This document shows positions 16,535-23,964 of a stretch of 29,870 nt of DNA, one piece after another. Made by a program: the position numbers and the translations under genes. This DNA comes from JACVRX01 sp035697245 (GTDB lineage: Bacteria; Actinomycetota; Actinomycetes; Jiangellales; Jiangellaceae). The notes below the pieces were generated by a model. It had not been told where the DNA came from, did no database searches, and saw nothing but the letters and a program-made list of their open reading frames with translations. Within the stretch, counting starts at the first letter, position 1. Each line of letters begins with the position of its first letter. The stretch spans positions 1 through 29,870 of the forward strand of contig DASSDH010000253.1 of NCBI GenBank assembly GCA_035697245.1, given 5' to 3'.

Positions 16535-16569
16535 CCGCGGACTGGGAGGATTATTCTCCCGGTCCGCGG
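16535..16569 (+). terminator. Long GC-rich hairpin after the M6 protease gene
   Basis: Two 14-base arms (16535-16548 and 16556-16569) are complementary except for one position that can pair as G-U, around a seven-base AT-rich loop, GATTATT. It begins 20 bases after the protease stop and ends before the next start. There is no U tract after it, so it would be an actinomycete-style hairpin-only terminator or an mRNA 3'-end stabiliser. Confidence 0.65.
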
Positions 16570-16606
16570 TGCGTATTCGGGCGCGCCGACGACACACGGG
16601 GGGACG

Positions 16607-16921
16607 ATGAGCGAAGAATCGACCGACGATTCGCCCGGCATGTCGGAGGTGCCACCGCCGCGGCTGCCCCGTCCGGATCGACCGCCTGTCTCTCCAACCG
16701 ACCTGCTCAAGCCGATCACCCGCCGCGGCCGGCTGGTGGCCGCGGTGCAGCCCGGCGGGCTGGACCTGATCACCGAAAACGGCCGGTTCGAGCTGCTCGG
16801 ATCGTTCGACTTCGAGGCCAGCGCCGGCGACGACGTCGAGGTGCTCGGCGTGCCGGCCCCGCAAGCACGCGGCAGCTCGGTACCCGCCCTGCTGGTGCGG
16901 GAGCTGCGCCGGCTGGACTGA
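16607..16921 (+). CDS. Small OB-like hypothetical protein
   Basis: A 104-residue protein not matched to a named family. The first 40 residues are acidic then proline-rich and probably disordered (PPPRLPRPDRPP). The rest reads as a small beta-barrel: RRGRLVAAVQPGGLDLITENGRFELLGSF, then DDVEVLGVPAPQARGSSVPALLVREL. The alternation of short strands (add/remove a group, interpret as value-plus-threshold) recalls OB-fold modules such as DUF5818-like proteins, but this is pattern-based. The ATG at 16607 follows a G-rich run, GGGGGGAC. It lies downstream of the hairpin that ends the M6 transcript, so it is probably expressed separately. It converges on the hypothetical gene at 16928 with a six-base gap. 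Confidence 0.65.
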   Translation: MSEESTDDSPGMSEVPPPRLPRPDRPPVSPTDLLKPITRRGRLVAAVQPGGLDLITENGRFELLGSFDFEASAGDDVEVLGVPAPQARGSSVPALLVRELRRLD

Positions 16922-16927
16922 TCCCAG

Positions 16928-17332
16928 TCACGGGCCTGGCGGCAGGCCACGCTGCTCGGTCTGACCCGGGTCCGGTTCGGCGCCTGTGCCGGCCGACCGG
17001 TTCGACCGGCCGCTCGGCGGCCGCCGTCTGCGGTCCAGGTCGACGGCCGCGACGGCCTCCGCAAGCTCGCGAGAGACCGGCGGGTAAGCGGCCACCGGAT
17101 CGTCGCCGGACCACACCACCCAATGCTTGGCACCGTCGACGTAGACGTCCAGATAACTGCCCTGGCGCACCCGGTCGGCGTGAGCCCGGGCAGTGCGCCA
17201 GGCGGCGGCGTTCAGCCGGCCACGCTCTACCGCGGGCCTGACCACAGGCCAGAGCTGGCGGCCGATCTCGACCAGTGCAGCCGCGCCGCCGATCTTGGCC
17301 AGGCCGCTCTTGGCCCGGTCGATCGTCCCCAT
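16928..17332 (-). CDS. Hypothetical protein coupled to ideR
   Basis: A 134-residue protein that I do not recognise. It begins with an amphipathic Ala/Gly-rich region (IDRAKSGLAKIGGAAALVEIGRQLWPVVRPAVERG), continues with a compact centre containing GSYLDVYVDGAKHWVVWSGDDPVAAYPP, and ends in a basic Arg/Pro-rich, probably disordered tail (about residues 98-134). There is no signal peptide or clear transmembrane helix. Its ATG at 17332 follows the ideR stop by one base, so it is almost certainly in the same transcript and translationally coupled. Co-expression with an iron regulator is the only hint of role, and downstream position alone does not prove a link to metal homeostasis. Confidence 0.7.
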   Translation of the reverse strand: MGTIDRAKSGLAKIGGAAALVEIGRQLWPVVRPAVERGRLNAAAWRTARAHADRVRQGSYLDVYVDGAKHWVVWSGDDPVAAYPPVSRELAEAVAAVDLDRRRRPPSGRSNRSAGTGAEPDPGQTEQRGLPPGP

Positions 17333-17333
17333 G

Positions 17334-18020
17334 TCATGCGCTCACGAACACGTGCGACGCGGTCTCCGGCGTCAGCTCCACGGTTTCACCCGCCGATCCG
17401 GCCACCAGTCTCGCGCCGTCATGTCGCACTTGGACGGTTCCGCCCGGAACCGCCCCGGCCCGGCGTAGTTCGGCCATCAGCTTCTCGTCGGTCTGCAGTG
17501 GCTCGCTGATCCGCCGCACCGTCACTTCGACGTCGCTTCCGGTACCGACCACGCTGGGCAGCGGGCGAACGCCGGCGTGGAAGTCCTCGACCGTGATCGG
17601 CCGACCGAGCTCGGCCAGGCCCGGGATGGGATTGCCGTAGGGCGACTCGGTCGGATCGTGCAGCAAGTCGACCAGCCGCCGCTCGACCGCCTCGGAGACG
17701 ACGTGCTCCCACCGGCACGCCTCGACATGAACCAGCTCCCAGTCCAGGCCGATCACGTCGACCAAGAGGCGCTCGACCAGCCGGTGCTTCCGCATGACCC
17801 GCATCGCCCTCAGCCGGCCTTGCTCGGTGAACTCGAGGTGGCGGTCTGTGTCGAGGTGCAGCAGACCGTCGCGCTCCATCCGAGCGACGGTCTGGCTCAC
17901 CGTGGGCCCGGACTGGTGCAGCCGCTCGCCGATCCGGGCCCGGAGGGGAACGATCCCCTCCTCTTCCAACTCGAAGATCGTCTTCAGGTACATCTCGGTC
18001 GTGTCGATGAGCTCGCTCAT
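17334..18020 (-). CDS. ideR: Iron-dependent transcriptional repressor IdeR/DtxR
   Basis: A 228-residue protein, essentially the length of mycobacterial IdeR (230). The winged-helix domain (about 1-73) has DTTEMYLKTIFELEEEGIVPLRARI and SGPTVSQTVARMERDGLL. The dimerisation domain (74-140) includes VEACRWEHVVSEAVERRLV. The C-terminal SH3-like domain begins near 160. All metal ligands of the family are present: Met10, Cys102, Glu105 and His106 (site 2), and His79, Glu83 and His98 (site 1), with Glu173 and Gln176 matching the SH3 ligands. With Fe2+ bound it should repress siderophore and iron-uptake genes. The ATG at 18020 gives the canonical start MSELIDTTEMY; an in-frame start six codons earlier is less likely. 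I saw no consensus iron box inside the window. Confidence 0.95.
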   Translation of the reverse strand: MSELIDTTEMYLKTIFELEEEGIVPLRARIGERLHQSGPTVSQTVARMERDGLLHLDTDRHLEFTEQGRLRAMRVMRKHRLVERLLVDVIGLDWELVHVEACRWEHVVSEAVERRLVDLLHDPTESPYGNPIPGLAELGRPITVEDFHAGVRPLPSVVGTGSDVEVTVRRISEPLQTDEKLMAELRRAGAVPGGTVQVRHDGARLVAGSAGETVELTPETASHVFVSA

Positions 18021-18098
18021 CGGACCACATCCCGTCATGTCGTCGCCCGGCCAAAGCCTATCCCGGCAATTCGAGAGACCGCCCGGACGGACCGGCGC

Positions 18099-18917
18099 AT
18101 GGCAGACTCTCCCGGTGTGCTAGCCGTCAGCGTGCTCAGCCTCAAGGGCGGTGTCGGCAAGACCTCGGTGGTACTCGGGCTCACCGGTGCGGCGCGCGCC
18201 CGTGGGCTGCCCACGCTGGTCGTCGACCTGGACCCGCAGGCCAATGCGACGACGGTCCTCGATCCCGCCGAGGTGCGCTTCACTGCGAGCGACGTCCTCG
18301 CCGACGCCCGGTCCAGGATCATGGCCGAGGCAATTTCCCGGACAGCATGGGGACCCGGCGTATCGGTGGTGGCGAGCGAACCGTCGCTCGAACATCGAAA
18401 CCACCCGGCCGACGGCAGCGCCCGGGAGCACCGGTTGCGAGCCGCGATGAAGGGCATCCGCGGCGTCGAGCTGGTGCTGGTCGACTGTCCACCCAGCCTG
18501 GGCGAGTTGTCGAAGAATGCCCTCGCGGCGAGCAACCTCGCACTCGTGGTCACCGAGCCGACGATGTTCGCGCTCACCGGCACCCAACAAGCCCTGGCAG
18601 CGATCGACGTCGTGCGGCGCGGCTTCAACCTGCGGCTGCGGCCCGCGGGCATCGTCGTGAACCGTTACCGCCCCCGGTCGGCGGAGCATCGGTACCGTCT
18701 CGACGAACTGCTCGCGGCGTACCGCGACCTGGTCCTGGACCCGGTACTGCCGGAACGGTCGGCCATCGGCGCCGCCGAAGGCAGCTGCGTGCCCATCCAG
18801 GCGTGGCCGTCGCCGGGCGCCCGCGAGATCGCCCGGATCTTCTCGACCTATCTCGATCGTCTGCTGGCTACGGCCGGCTCCGACGGACCGCTGACCAAGG
18901 GGGCCAGCCGACGATGA
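18099..18917 (+). CDS. ParA-family Walker-type partition ATPase
   Basis: A 272-residue P-loop ATPase. The deviant Walker A KGGVGKT (residues 16-22, with the extra Lys16) identifies the ParA/MinD class. VVDLDPQANAT is the A' motif and VLVDCPPSLGEL the Walker B. It lacks the N-terminal HTH of type Ia ParA, so it is type Ib-like. Such ATPases bind DNA or surfaces in the ATP form and are cycled by a small partner, moving plasmids, chromosomes or protein cargo. The start is either ATG 18099 or GTG 18117; the frame upstream is antisense to ideR and should be ignored. It overlaps the next gene by ATGA. It is not beside gidB/rnpA, so it is not obviously the oriC-proximal parA. Confidence 0.88.
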   Translation: MADSPGVLAVSVLSLKGGVGKTSVVLGLTGAARARGLPTLVVDLDPQANATTVLDPAEVRFTASDVLADARSRIMAEAISRTAWGPGVSVVASEPSLEHRNHPADGSAREHRLRAAMKGIRGVELVLVDCPPSLGELSKNALAASNLALVVTEPTMFALTGTQQALAAIDVVRRGFNLRLRPAGIVVNRYRPRSAEHRYRLDELLAAYRDLVLDPVLPERSAIGAAEGSCVPIQAWPSPGAREIARIFSTYLDRLLATAGSDGPLTKGASRR

Positions 18918-19213
18918 CCGCCACTCCGCAACCCCGCCCAGCCCTGCGGCGTGCCGAGGACGGCAGTGTCCACCCCGCCGCCGCGAGCCTGTCCTCGCTG
19001 GCCGTCGATGTCTCAGCGGCAGCCAAGGATCATCGTCCGCGGGGCAAGAAGAAGGACAAGGTCAGAGACAAGGACAAGGCCGAGGAGACTGTCGTGTTGA
19101 CCGTCATCCTGCCGAAGCAGACCCGTCGGCAACTGCGGCGCAAGGCGGAAACCTACGGCTGGACTGCAGAAGAGGCGGCCGCTTACGTGCTGCGAGTCTG
19201 GGCCGGCGGCTGA
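18914..19213 (+). CDS. Small ribbon-helix-helix-like partner of ParA
   Basis: A 99-residue protein starting in the ATGA overlap with parA. The N-terminal half is disordered and ends in a strongly basic stretch (RPRGKKKDKVRDKDK, residues 41-55). The C-terminal half reads strand-helix-helix: VVLTVILPKQTRRQLRRKAETYG then WTAEEAAAYVLRVW. This is the ribbon-helix-helix plan of CopG/Arc-type DNA-binding proteins and of the RHH centromere binders (ParR/Omega type) paired with small ParAs. Basic N-terminal tails of such partners often stimulate ParA ATPase. The assignment is inferred from secondary-structure pattern and the tight coupling; no named family is claimed. Confidence 0.75.
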   Translation: MTATPQPRPALRRAEDGSVHPAAASLSSLAVDVSAAAKDHRPRGKKKDKVRDKDKAEETVVLTVILPKQTRRQLRRKAETYGWTAEEAAAYVLRVWAGG

Positions 19214-19266
19214 ACCACTGTGGCACCCTTCTCCCCAGCCGCTGTCCCACGCATCAAGGAGCTGCG

Positions 19267-19713
19267 ATGTGCCTTTCCCGATCTCGTGCCGCTGCCGCGA
19301 TCGTCCTGACACTGCTGCTCGCCGGATGCGGCGGCGAAGGGCAGGAAACGCTGCAGGAGGTTGAAGATGCGGCATCGGAACTGGGTGCGCAGCTGGAGTC
19401 GGAAATCGGTTCGGCCCAGGAGCAGCTGGAGCAGCTTCAGGACCTGGGCGCCGAGACCCGCACGCAAGTCGAGGACGCGTTGTCGTCCGCAGAGTCGGCC
19501 GCTCAGGACGCCCGCGAAGCGCTGGAGCAGGCCGGTGGGGAGGCCGAAGCCGAAGCCCAGGAGCGGCTGGAGGCCGCGCAGCAGAAGCTGGAGGAGGCAG
19601 AAGCGGAGCTGGAGGCCGCCAAGGACGCCGTGCCCGAGCAGCTCGGCGGCGCGCTTGACGAGGTGGAGCAGCAGCTGGCTGACCTTCGGGAACGCATCGA
19701 CGCGGAACTCTGA
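19267..19713 (+). CDS. Coiled-coil lipoprotein
   Basis: A 148-residue exported protein. A basic start and hydrophobic core lead to the lipobox LLAGC, with Cys21 as the lipidation site. After GGEG the rest of the mature chain (about 28-148) is an uninterrupted Glu/Gln/Ala/Leu-rich heptad pattern (for example EAEAQERLEAAQQKLEEAEAELEAAKDA), so it should be a long coiled coil tethered to the outer face of the membrane. It has no enzymatic motif. Apolipoprotein-like or envelope spacer functions are possible. ATG at 19267 follows AAGGAGCTG. It lies 53 bases after the ParA/RHH pair on the same strand and could be read with it. Confidence 0.85.
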   Translation: MCLSRSRAAAAIVLTLLLAGCGGEGQETLQEVEDAASELGAQLESEIGSAQEQLEQLQDLGAETRTQVEDALSSAESAAQDAREALEQAGGEAEAEAQERLEAAQQKLEEAEAELEAAKDAVPEQLGGALDEVEQQLADLRERIDAEL

Positions 19714-19748
19714 ACGGCGCCGCGGCGGCCCAGCGCCACCGGCGGGTG

Positions 19749-19763
19749 CGGTCGAGGCGACCG
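19749..19763 (+). terminator. Short hairpin after the lipoprotein gene
   Basis: CGGTCG-AGG-CGACCG is a perfect 6-3-6 inverted repeat 36 bases after the lipoprotein stop and 44 bases before the HAD gene. The loop is very small and no U tract follows, so it is a weak terminator candidate. It could equally be an operator for the HAD gene. Confidence 0.25.
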
Positions 19764-19806
19764 TCGAAGGTCCACATCAGATCAGACCGACCTCGAAAGA
19801 AGCAGT

Positions 19807-20655
19807 GTGAGCAGACTTCCGGTCTATTGGCTGACGGACATGGATGGCGTGCTTGTGCACGAAGGCCAGATGGTTCCCGGTGCGGACGGCTTCCTTGATG
19901 CGCTCAGGGCGACGAATCGCCGCTACCTCGTTCTCACGAACAATCCGATCTTCACCCAACGCGACCTATCTGCTCGCCTGGCCCGAACTGGTCTCGACGT
20001 CCCTGAGGACTGCATCTGGACCTCCGCGACAGCCACTGCGCAGTTCCTGCAGTCGCAACGGCCCAACGGCTCCGCATTTGTCATCGGCGAGGCCGGTCTG
20101 ACGACTGCGTTGCACGAGGTGGGTTATGTGCTTGTGGAGCGCGATCCCGACTACGTGGTCTTGGGCGAGACTCGACGCTACTCGTTCGAGCAGATCACAA
20201 CTGCGGTGCGGCTCATCGAAGCGGGGGCCCGCTTCATCTGCACCAACCCGGATGCCACAGGTCCTTCGCCCGACGGAACCCTGCCGGCTGTAGGTGCTGT
20301 CGCGGCGATGATCAGTGCGGCGACCGGCGTCACCGCATACTTCGTCGGCAAACCCAACCCATTGATGATGCGATCCGCGCTCACCCGCTTGCATGCACAC
20401 TCTGAGTCCTCGGTCATGATCGGTGACCGCCTCGACACCGATGTACGCAGCGGGCTCGAGGCCGGACTTGCAACCATCTTGGTGCTGTCCGGTATGACGC
20501 GTCTCGACGAGGTCGACGCGTCGCCCTTCACGCCAACCCGAATCATCGAATCCGTCGCGAACTTGATCGACGAGATCCTCGCTGACGGCCCTGTTTCCGT
20601 CGATGAGCAAGAGGTAGCGGAGCGGGACGAGGCCCGGAGCGTGGACCCGACCTGA
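19807..20655 (+). CDS. NagD-like HAD-IIA phosphatase
   Basis: A 282-residue HAD-superfamily hydrolase of subfamily IIA. Motif I is DMDGVL (nucleophile Asp11, acid Asp13), motif II is LVLTNN, the C2 cap contains the middle region (DYVVLGETRRYSF), the motif III lysine is in YFVGKPNPLMM, and motif IV is MIGDRLDTDVRSGLEAG. NagD, Pho13 and 4-nitrophenylphosphatase relatives dephosphorylate nucleotides, glycolate-2-phosphate or sugar phosphates. Here the gene is adjacent to and convergent with nagA, recalling the enteric nag operon that includes nagD, so an amino-sugar phosphate is worth considering. The start is GTG 19807 with only a weak purine-rich stretch upstream. The C-terminal 30 residues are an acidic extension. 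Confidence 0.9.
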   Translation: MSRLPVYWLTDMDGVLVHEGQMVPGADGFLDALRATNRRYLVLTNNPIFTQRDLSARLARTGLDVPEDCIWTSATATAQFLQSQRPNGSAFVIGEAGLTTALHEVGYVLVERDPDYVVLGETRRYSFEQITTAVRLIEAGARFICTNPDATGPSPDGTLPAVGAVAAMISAATGVTAYFVGKPNPLMMRSALTRLHAHSESSVMIGDRLDTDVRSGLEAGLATILVLSGMTRLDEVDASPFTPTRIIESVANLIDEILADGPVSVDEQEVAERDEARSVDPT

Positions 20656-20662
20656 CTGGTTC

Positions 20663-21796
20663 TCATGGCGGGCAGCCTTCGATCCACGACCCCTTCACCA
20701 TGACGGCCGCCACATGCAGGGTCCGATCGAGCACGACCAGGTCCGCGCCCCGGCCCACCGTGATCGATCCGATCTCGTCGGCCAGTCCAAGCGCTGCAGC
20801 GGGTGTCGTCGACGCCATCGTCACGGCCTCCTCGACACTCGCGCCCGCGTCGACCACGCATCGGAACGCCCGATCCATGGTCAGCGTGCTCCCGGCGATC
20901 GTCCCGTCCGGCTGGCGCGCGACACCATCGCGCACCTGAACAGTCAGGTGGCCAAGCGGGTAGTCGCCGTCACCGGCGCCGGCCGCGGCCATCGCGTCGG
21001 TGACGAGCGCGACTCGTCGGGCGCTCGCGGTTCTCAAGACCCACCGGATGGCGGCGGGATGCAGATGCACACCGTCGCAGATCAGCTCGACGGTGACCCG
21101 GTCGTCCTCGAGCAATGCAGGCACCGGGCCCGGCTCGCGATGGAGCACCGGCCGCATGGCGTTGAAAAGGTGGGTGCCCACCGCCGCGCCGGCGTCGATC
21201 GCCGCCCGGGTCTGGTCATATGTCGCGTCAGTGTGGCCGACGGCGACGACCACCCCGAAGTCGACAAGTCGGCGAACGGCGTCGATCGCGGCGGGTTGCT
21301 CCGGAGCCAGCGTCACCATCCGGATTCGAGTCGGGCCGGCCGACACCAGACGATCCACGACACCGGGCTCCGGCACCCTGAGCAGGCCGGCATCGTGTGC
21401 CCCGCGGCGTGCTGGAGCGAGGAACGGGCCTTCCAGATGAATGCCCGCGAGTTCACCTTCGTCGACCAGCCCGGCCAGGGCGTCGATGGACGCGGCCATC
21501 GTTTCCACGTCCGCCGTGACCAGGCTGGCGAGCATCGTCGTCGTGCCGTGTCGACGGTGCAGTGCGATGATTCTGCGGGCCTGCTCCGGGCTGCCCGTGG
21601 TGAAGTCCGCGCCTGCGCCGCCGTGGACATGGATGTCGACGAACCCCGGTACCACCCACTGGCCCGCCACGTCCCTGTCGGCTGGCCGCGGCGGCTCGCC
21701 TGGACCGAATGCAGTGATGGTCGCGCCCGCGGTCTCCAGCCAGCCGTCGACGATGCCGTCGGGTGTGACCAGCCGCCCGTTCGCCAGCGTCACCAC
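20663..21796 (-). CDS. nagA: N-acetylglucosamine-6-phosphate deacetylase
   Basis: A 377-residue amidohydrolase. Family motifs in order: GFVDIHVHGG (HxH), GTTTMLASLV, GIHLEGPFL (metal-ligand Glu), VAVGHTDA and GTHLFNAM (metal and substrate His), CDGVHLHP, and LVTDAMAAAG (catalytic Asp). It hydrolyses GlcNAc-6-phosphate to glucosamine-6-phosphate and acetate, for use of chitin and cell-wall sugar. The frame is open to a TTG at 21820, but GTG at 21796 gives the more usual start VVTLANGRLVTPDG; no good SD decides it. It converges on the NagD-like gene with a seven-base gap and diverges from the hotdog-like gene. No nagB or PTS gene is in the window. Confidence 0.94.
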   Translation of the reverse strand: MVTLANGRLVTPDGIVDGWLETAGATITAFGPGEPPRPADRDVAGQWVVPGFVDIHVHGGAGADFTTGSPEQARRIIALHRRHGTTTMLASLVTADVETMAASIDALAGLVDEGELAGIHLEGPFLAPARRGAHDAGLLRVPEPGVVDRLVSAGPTRIRMVTLAPEQPAAIDAVRRLVDFGVVVAVGHTDATYDQTRAAIDAGAAVGTHLFNAMRPVLHREPGPVPALLEDDRVTVELICDGVHLHPAAIRWVLRTASARRVALVTDAMAAAGAGDGDYPLGHLTVQVRDGVARQPDGTIAGSTLTMDRAFRCVVDAGASVEEAVTMASTTPAAALGLADEIGSITVGRGADLVVLDRTLHVAAVMVKGSWIEGCPP

Positions 21797-21837
21797 GTCG
21801 CGACCGTACCGGCCGGGCAACAGCTACTGTCGCCGAC

Positions 21838-22557
21838 GTGGTGCTGCGCGTGGATCGTCGGTTCCGGGGTCCGTCCGACTCCGGAAACGGCGGGTACGTC
21901 TGCGGGCTGGTGGCGGCCCGCGTCGGCGCGACAGTCGGTGGATTCGCCGCTGAGGTGACACTGCGTTCGCCGCCGCCGCTGGATACCGCGATGTCCGTCG
22001 TTACCGACGACCCCGGAACGGTGCGGTTGTCGAATGGCGACGTGATGGTCGCCGAGGGAGCGCGATCGCCGCTGACGGTCGACGCCGTGCCGCCGGTTGA
22101 TCGTTCTTCAGCGCGGACGGCGTCGGCGTCGTACCCGGGTCTCCTCCGGCACCCGTTTCCCGAGTGCTTCGTGTGCGGACCGGACCGGGCGCCGGATGAC
22201 GGGCTCCGACTGTTCCCCGGCCGGCTCGGCGACGGCCGAACTGCGTGTACCTGGACGGTGTCGGCGGACCTGGCCGGCCGGCCCGAGTTCGTCTGGGCGG
22301 TGCTGGACTGTCCCGGCGGCTGGTCTGCCGACATCGAGGGCCGGCCGATGGTCCTCGGCCGGATGACGGCTCGCCTGACCGCACTTCCCGGTGTCGGGGA
22401 GGAGTGCGTCGTCATGGGCCTCCTACTCCGTTCGGAGGGCCGCAAGACCTGGACCGCCACAACCGCGTACGGCGCAGACGGACGCGAACTCGGCCGCGCC
22501 CGCTCGACGTGGCTCACGGTGAACGGGCGTCGTAGCGGGCGAAACCGGGGAACCTGA
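21838..22557 (+). CDS. Hotdog-fold thioesterase-like protein
   Basis: A 239-residue soluble protein with the pattern of uncharacterised actinobacterial hotdog-fold proteins. It has an N-terminal strand set, RFRGPSDSGNGGYVCGLVAARVG, then TAEVTLRSPPPLDTAMSV-type strands, a cysteine-bearing loop FPECFVCGPDRAPDDGLRLFPG, and WAVLDCPGGW before the second half (LGRMTARLTALPGVGEECVVMGLLL). The GNGGYVCGL segment resembles the N-terminal hotdog helix of acyl-CoA thioesterase-like proteins. The CxxC-like FVCGPD loop is characteristic of this subgroup, but its role is unknown to me. The start is GTG 21838. It diverges from nagA and overlaps the convergent MFS gene by 44 bases. Thioesterase activity is inferred only. 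Confidence 0.7.
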   Translation: MVLRVDRRFRGPSDSGNGGYVCGLVAARVGATVGGFAAEVTLRSPPPLDTAMSVVTDDPGTVRLSNGDVMVAEGARSPLTVDAVPPVDRSSARTASASYPGLLRHPFPECFVCGPDRAPDDGLRLFPGRLGDGRTACTWTVSADLAGRPEFVWAVLDCPGGWSADIEGRPMVLGRMTARLTALPGVGEECVVMGLLLRSEGRKTWTATTAYGADGRELGRARSTWLTVNGRRSGRNRGT

Positions 22558-23764
22558 CGGCCAGCGCGGCCGTCGCAGCCGCGCAGGCGAACCCGCCAGC
22601 GACAACGGCCAGCGTCGGGCCCAACAACGAACCCAAGGTTCCGGCGGTCAGGTCGCCAAGCCGTGGCCCACCTGCCACCACGACGATGAACACCCCCTGC
22701 AACCGGCCACGCATCTCATCTGGCGCGGCGACCTGCAGGATCGTGGACCGGAAGGCGGCGCTGACCATGTCGAACGCCCCGGACAACGCGAGGAAGAACA
22801 CACCGATCCACAACGAGCCCGCCAGGCCGAACGCGGCGACGCTGCCGCCGTAGGCGACAACGCAGACCAGGATCGCGAGTCCCTGCCGACGAACCCGGCC
22901 GAGCCATCCGCTGAAGATGCCAGCGGCGATGGCCCCCATCGCCGGCGCTGCCTGTAGCAGGCCGAGCGTTCGAGCCCCGCCACCGTAGACAGTGTCCGCA
23001 AGCTCGGGGAACAACGCCCTCGGTTGTGCGAGCACCATGGCGCACAGGTCGACCAGGAACGTCATCAGCACGTTGGTCCGCGCCCGCAGGAACCGAAAAC
23101 CTTCGGCCATCGAGCGCAGACCCGATTGCCGGACCGGGCGCTCAGGCGGCATCGGCGGAAGCCGCCACACGGCATAAAGCGCAGCCAGGAAGGTCGCGGC
23201 GTCGACCCCATACGGCAGTGTGAAACCGTTCCCCACCGCGATCAGCGCGCCTCCCGCCAGAGGGCCGACCGTGAACCCGAGATTGAAACTCAGCGTCGTC
23301 AGGGCATTGGCCGCGGGAAGGAGCCTCGGCGGCAGCAGCCGGGGCACGATCGTCTGCCGGGCTGGGTTGTTGACGGCGAAGCATCCTGATTGCCCCGCGA
23401 CGACGAGGTAGAGCAGCCACACCTGGTTCAGGCCAAGAACCGCTTGGAGGGCCAGCACCAGGGAGAAAAACCAGAGCCCGGTCGATGCGACGAGTGCGAC
23501 CAACCGGCGGTCGAACCGATCGACGAGCGTGCCGCCGTAGAGCCCGAAGGCGATCAACGGTACGACGGAGAACGCGCCGACGAGTCCCACCGCGAACGAC
23601 GACCGGGTGAGGCTCCACACCTGATAGGCGATCGCGACGGCGGTCATCTGCTGGCCGAGCTGCGCCACGGTCATGCCGGCCCACAGTCGGCGGTAGTTCG
23701 CCGAGACGCGCAGCGGCTGAAGGTCGGCGACGACGGTTCTCAGCAGCCGCCAGCCTCGCCTCAC
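22514..23764 (-). CDS. MFS exporter (EntS/MFS_3-like)
   Basis: A major facilitator permease of about 416 residues with 12 predicted helices. The N-terminal part (NYRRLWAGMTVAQLGQQMTAVAIAYQVWSLTRSS), the loop motif GTLVDRFDRR and the later VNNPARQTIVPRLLP match the EntS/MFS_3 group that exports siderophores, macrolides or other small molecules. The start is uncertain: GTG 23764 removes a non-conserved leader, while GTG 23845 extends the chain by 27 residues; neither has a good SD. The 3' end overlaps the hotdog gene on the other strand by 44 bases. Given an ideR gene in the same window, siderophore export would be attractive, but no iron box or siderophore gene is visible here. Confidence 0.88.
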   Translation of the reverse strand: MRRGWRLLRTVVADLQPLRVSANYRRLWAGMTVAQLGQQMTAVAIAYQVWSLTRSSFAVGLVGAFSVVPLIAFGLYGGTLVDRFDRRLVALVASTGLWFFSLVLALQAVLGLNQVWLLYLVVAGQSGCFAVNNPARQTIVPRLLPPRLLPAANALTTLSFNLGFTVGPLAGGALIAVGNGFTLPYGVDAATFLAALYAVWRLPPMPPERPVRQSGLRSMAEGFRFLRARTNVLMTFLVDLCAMVLAQPRALFPELADTVYGGGARTLGLLQAAPAMGAIAAGIFSGWLGRVRRQGLAILVCVVAYGGSVAAFGLAGSLWIGVFFLALSGAFDMVSAAFRSTILQVAAPDEMRGRLQGVFIVVVAGGPRLGDLTAGTLGSLLGPTLAVVAGGFACAAATAALAVRFPGFARYDARSP

Positions 23765-23867
23765 GACGGTCGAGGTTACGGTCGTCGACTCGTTCGGTGA
23801 TGTCGTTTGCCATGACGCCGCTGTCGATCTACGGTCGGAGTACACGGGAAGGGAGGTGGTCCGCAGA

Positions 23868-23906
23868 ATGCATAGCTCTGGGACTCGTGAGGTGGCTGCC
23901 CGCTAA
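23868..23906 (+). CDS. Candidate 12-residue leader peptide
   Basis: ATG at 23868 begins a 12-codon ORF, MHSSGTREVAAR, ending in TAA. Its ribosome-binding site, GGGAGGTGG (23851-23859), is among the strongest in the window and is ideally spaced (eight bases). The TAA lies in the loop of the hairpin TGCCC-GCTAA-GGGCA (23897-23911), itself framed by GGTGGC (23891-23896) and GCCACC (23923-23928). A short peptide ending in a hairpin loop is the layout of a translation-coupled attenuator. However, the next gene on this strand is citA, some 880 bases away, and pdxH lies antisense between them. It may be a remnant or control a long leader. I do not recognise it as a named leader. Confidence 0.35.
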   Translation: MHSSGTREVAAR

Positions 23907-23964
23907 GGGCAATCCCAATCACGCCACCCGACCCGTGGGCTCCCGGGAGTTCGTCCCCTCGGGC

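Noticed and set aside
17577..18098. In-frame extension upstream of parA
   Set aside because: It is antisense to ideR, whose metal ligands and start are unambiguous.
19021..19090. Lysine-rich repeat as a CRISPR-like or tandem repeat
   Set aside because: It is simply the codons of a basic KKKDK tail in the ParA partner, with no unit repeat or spacers.
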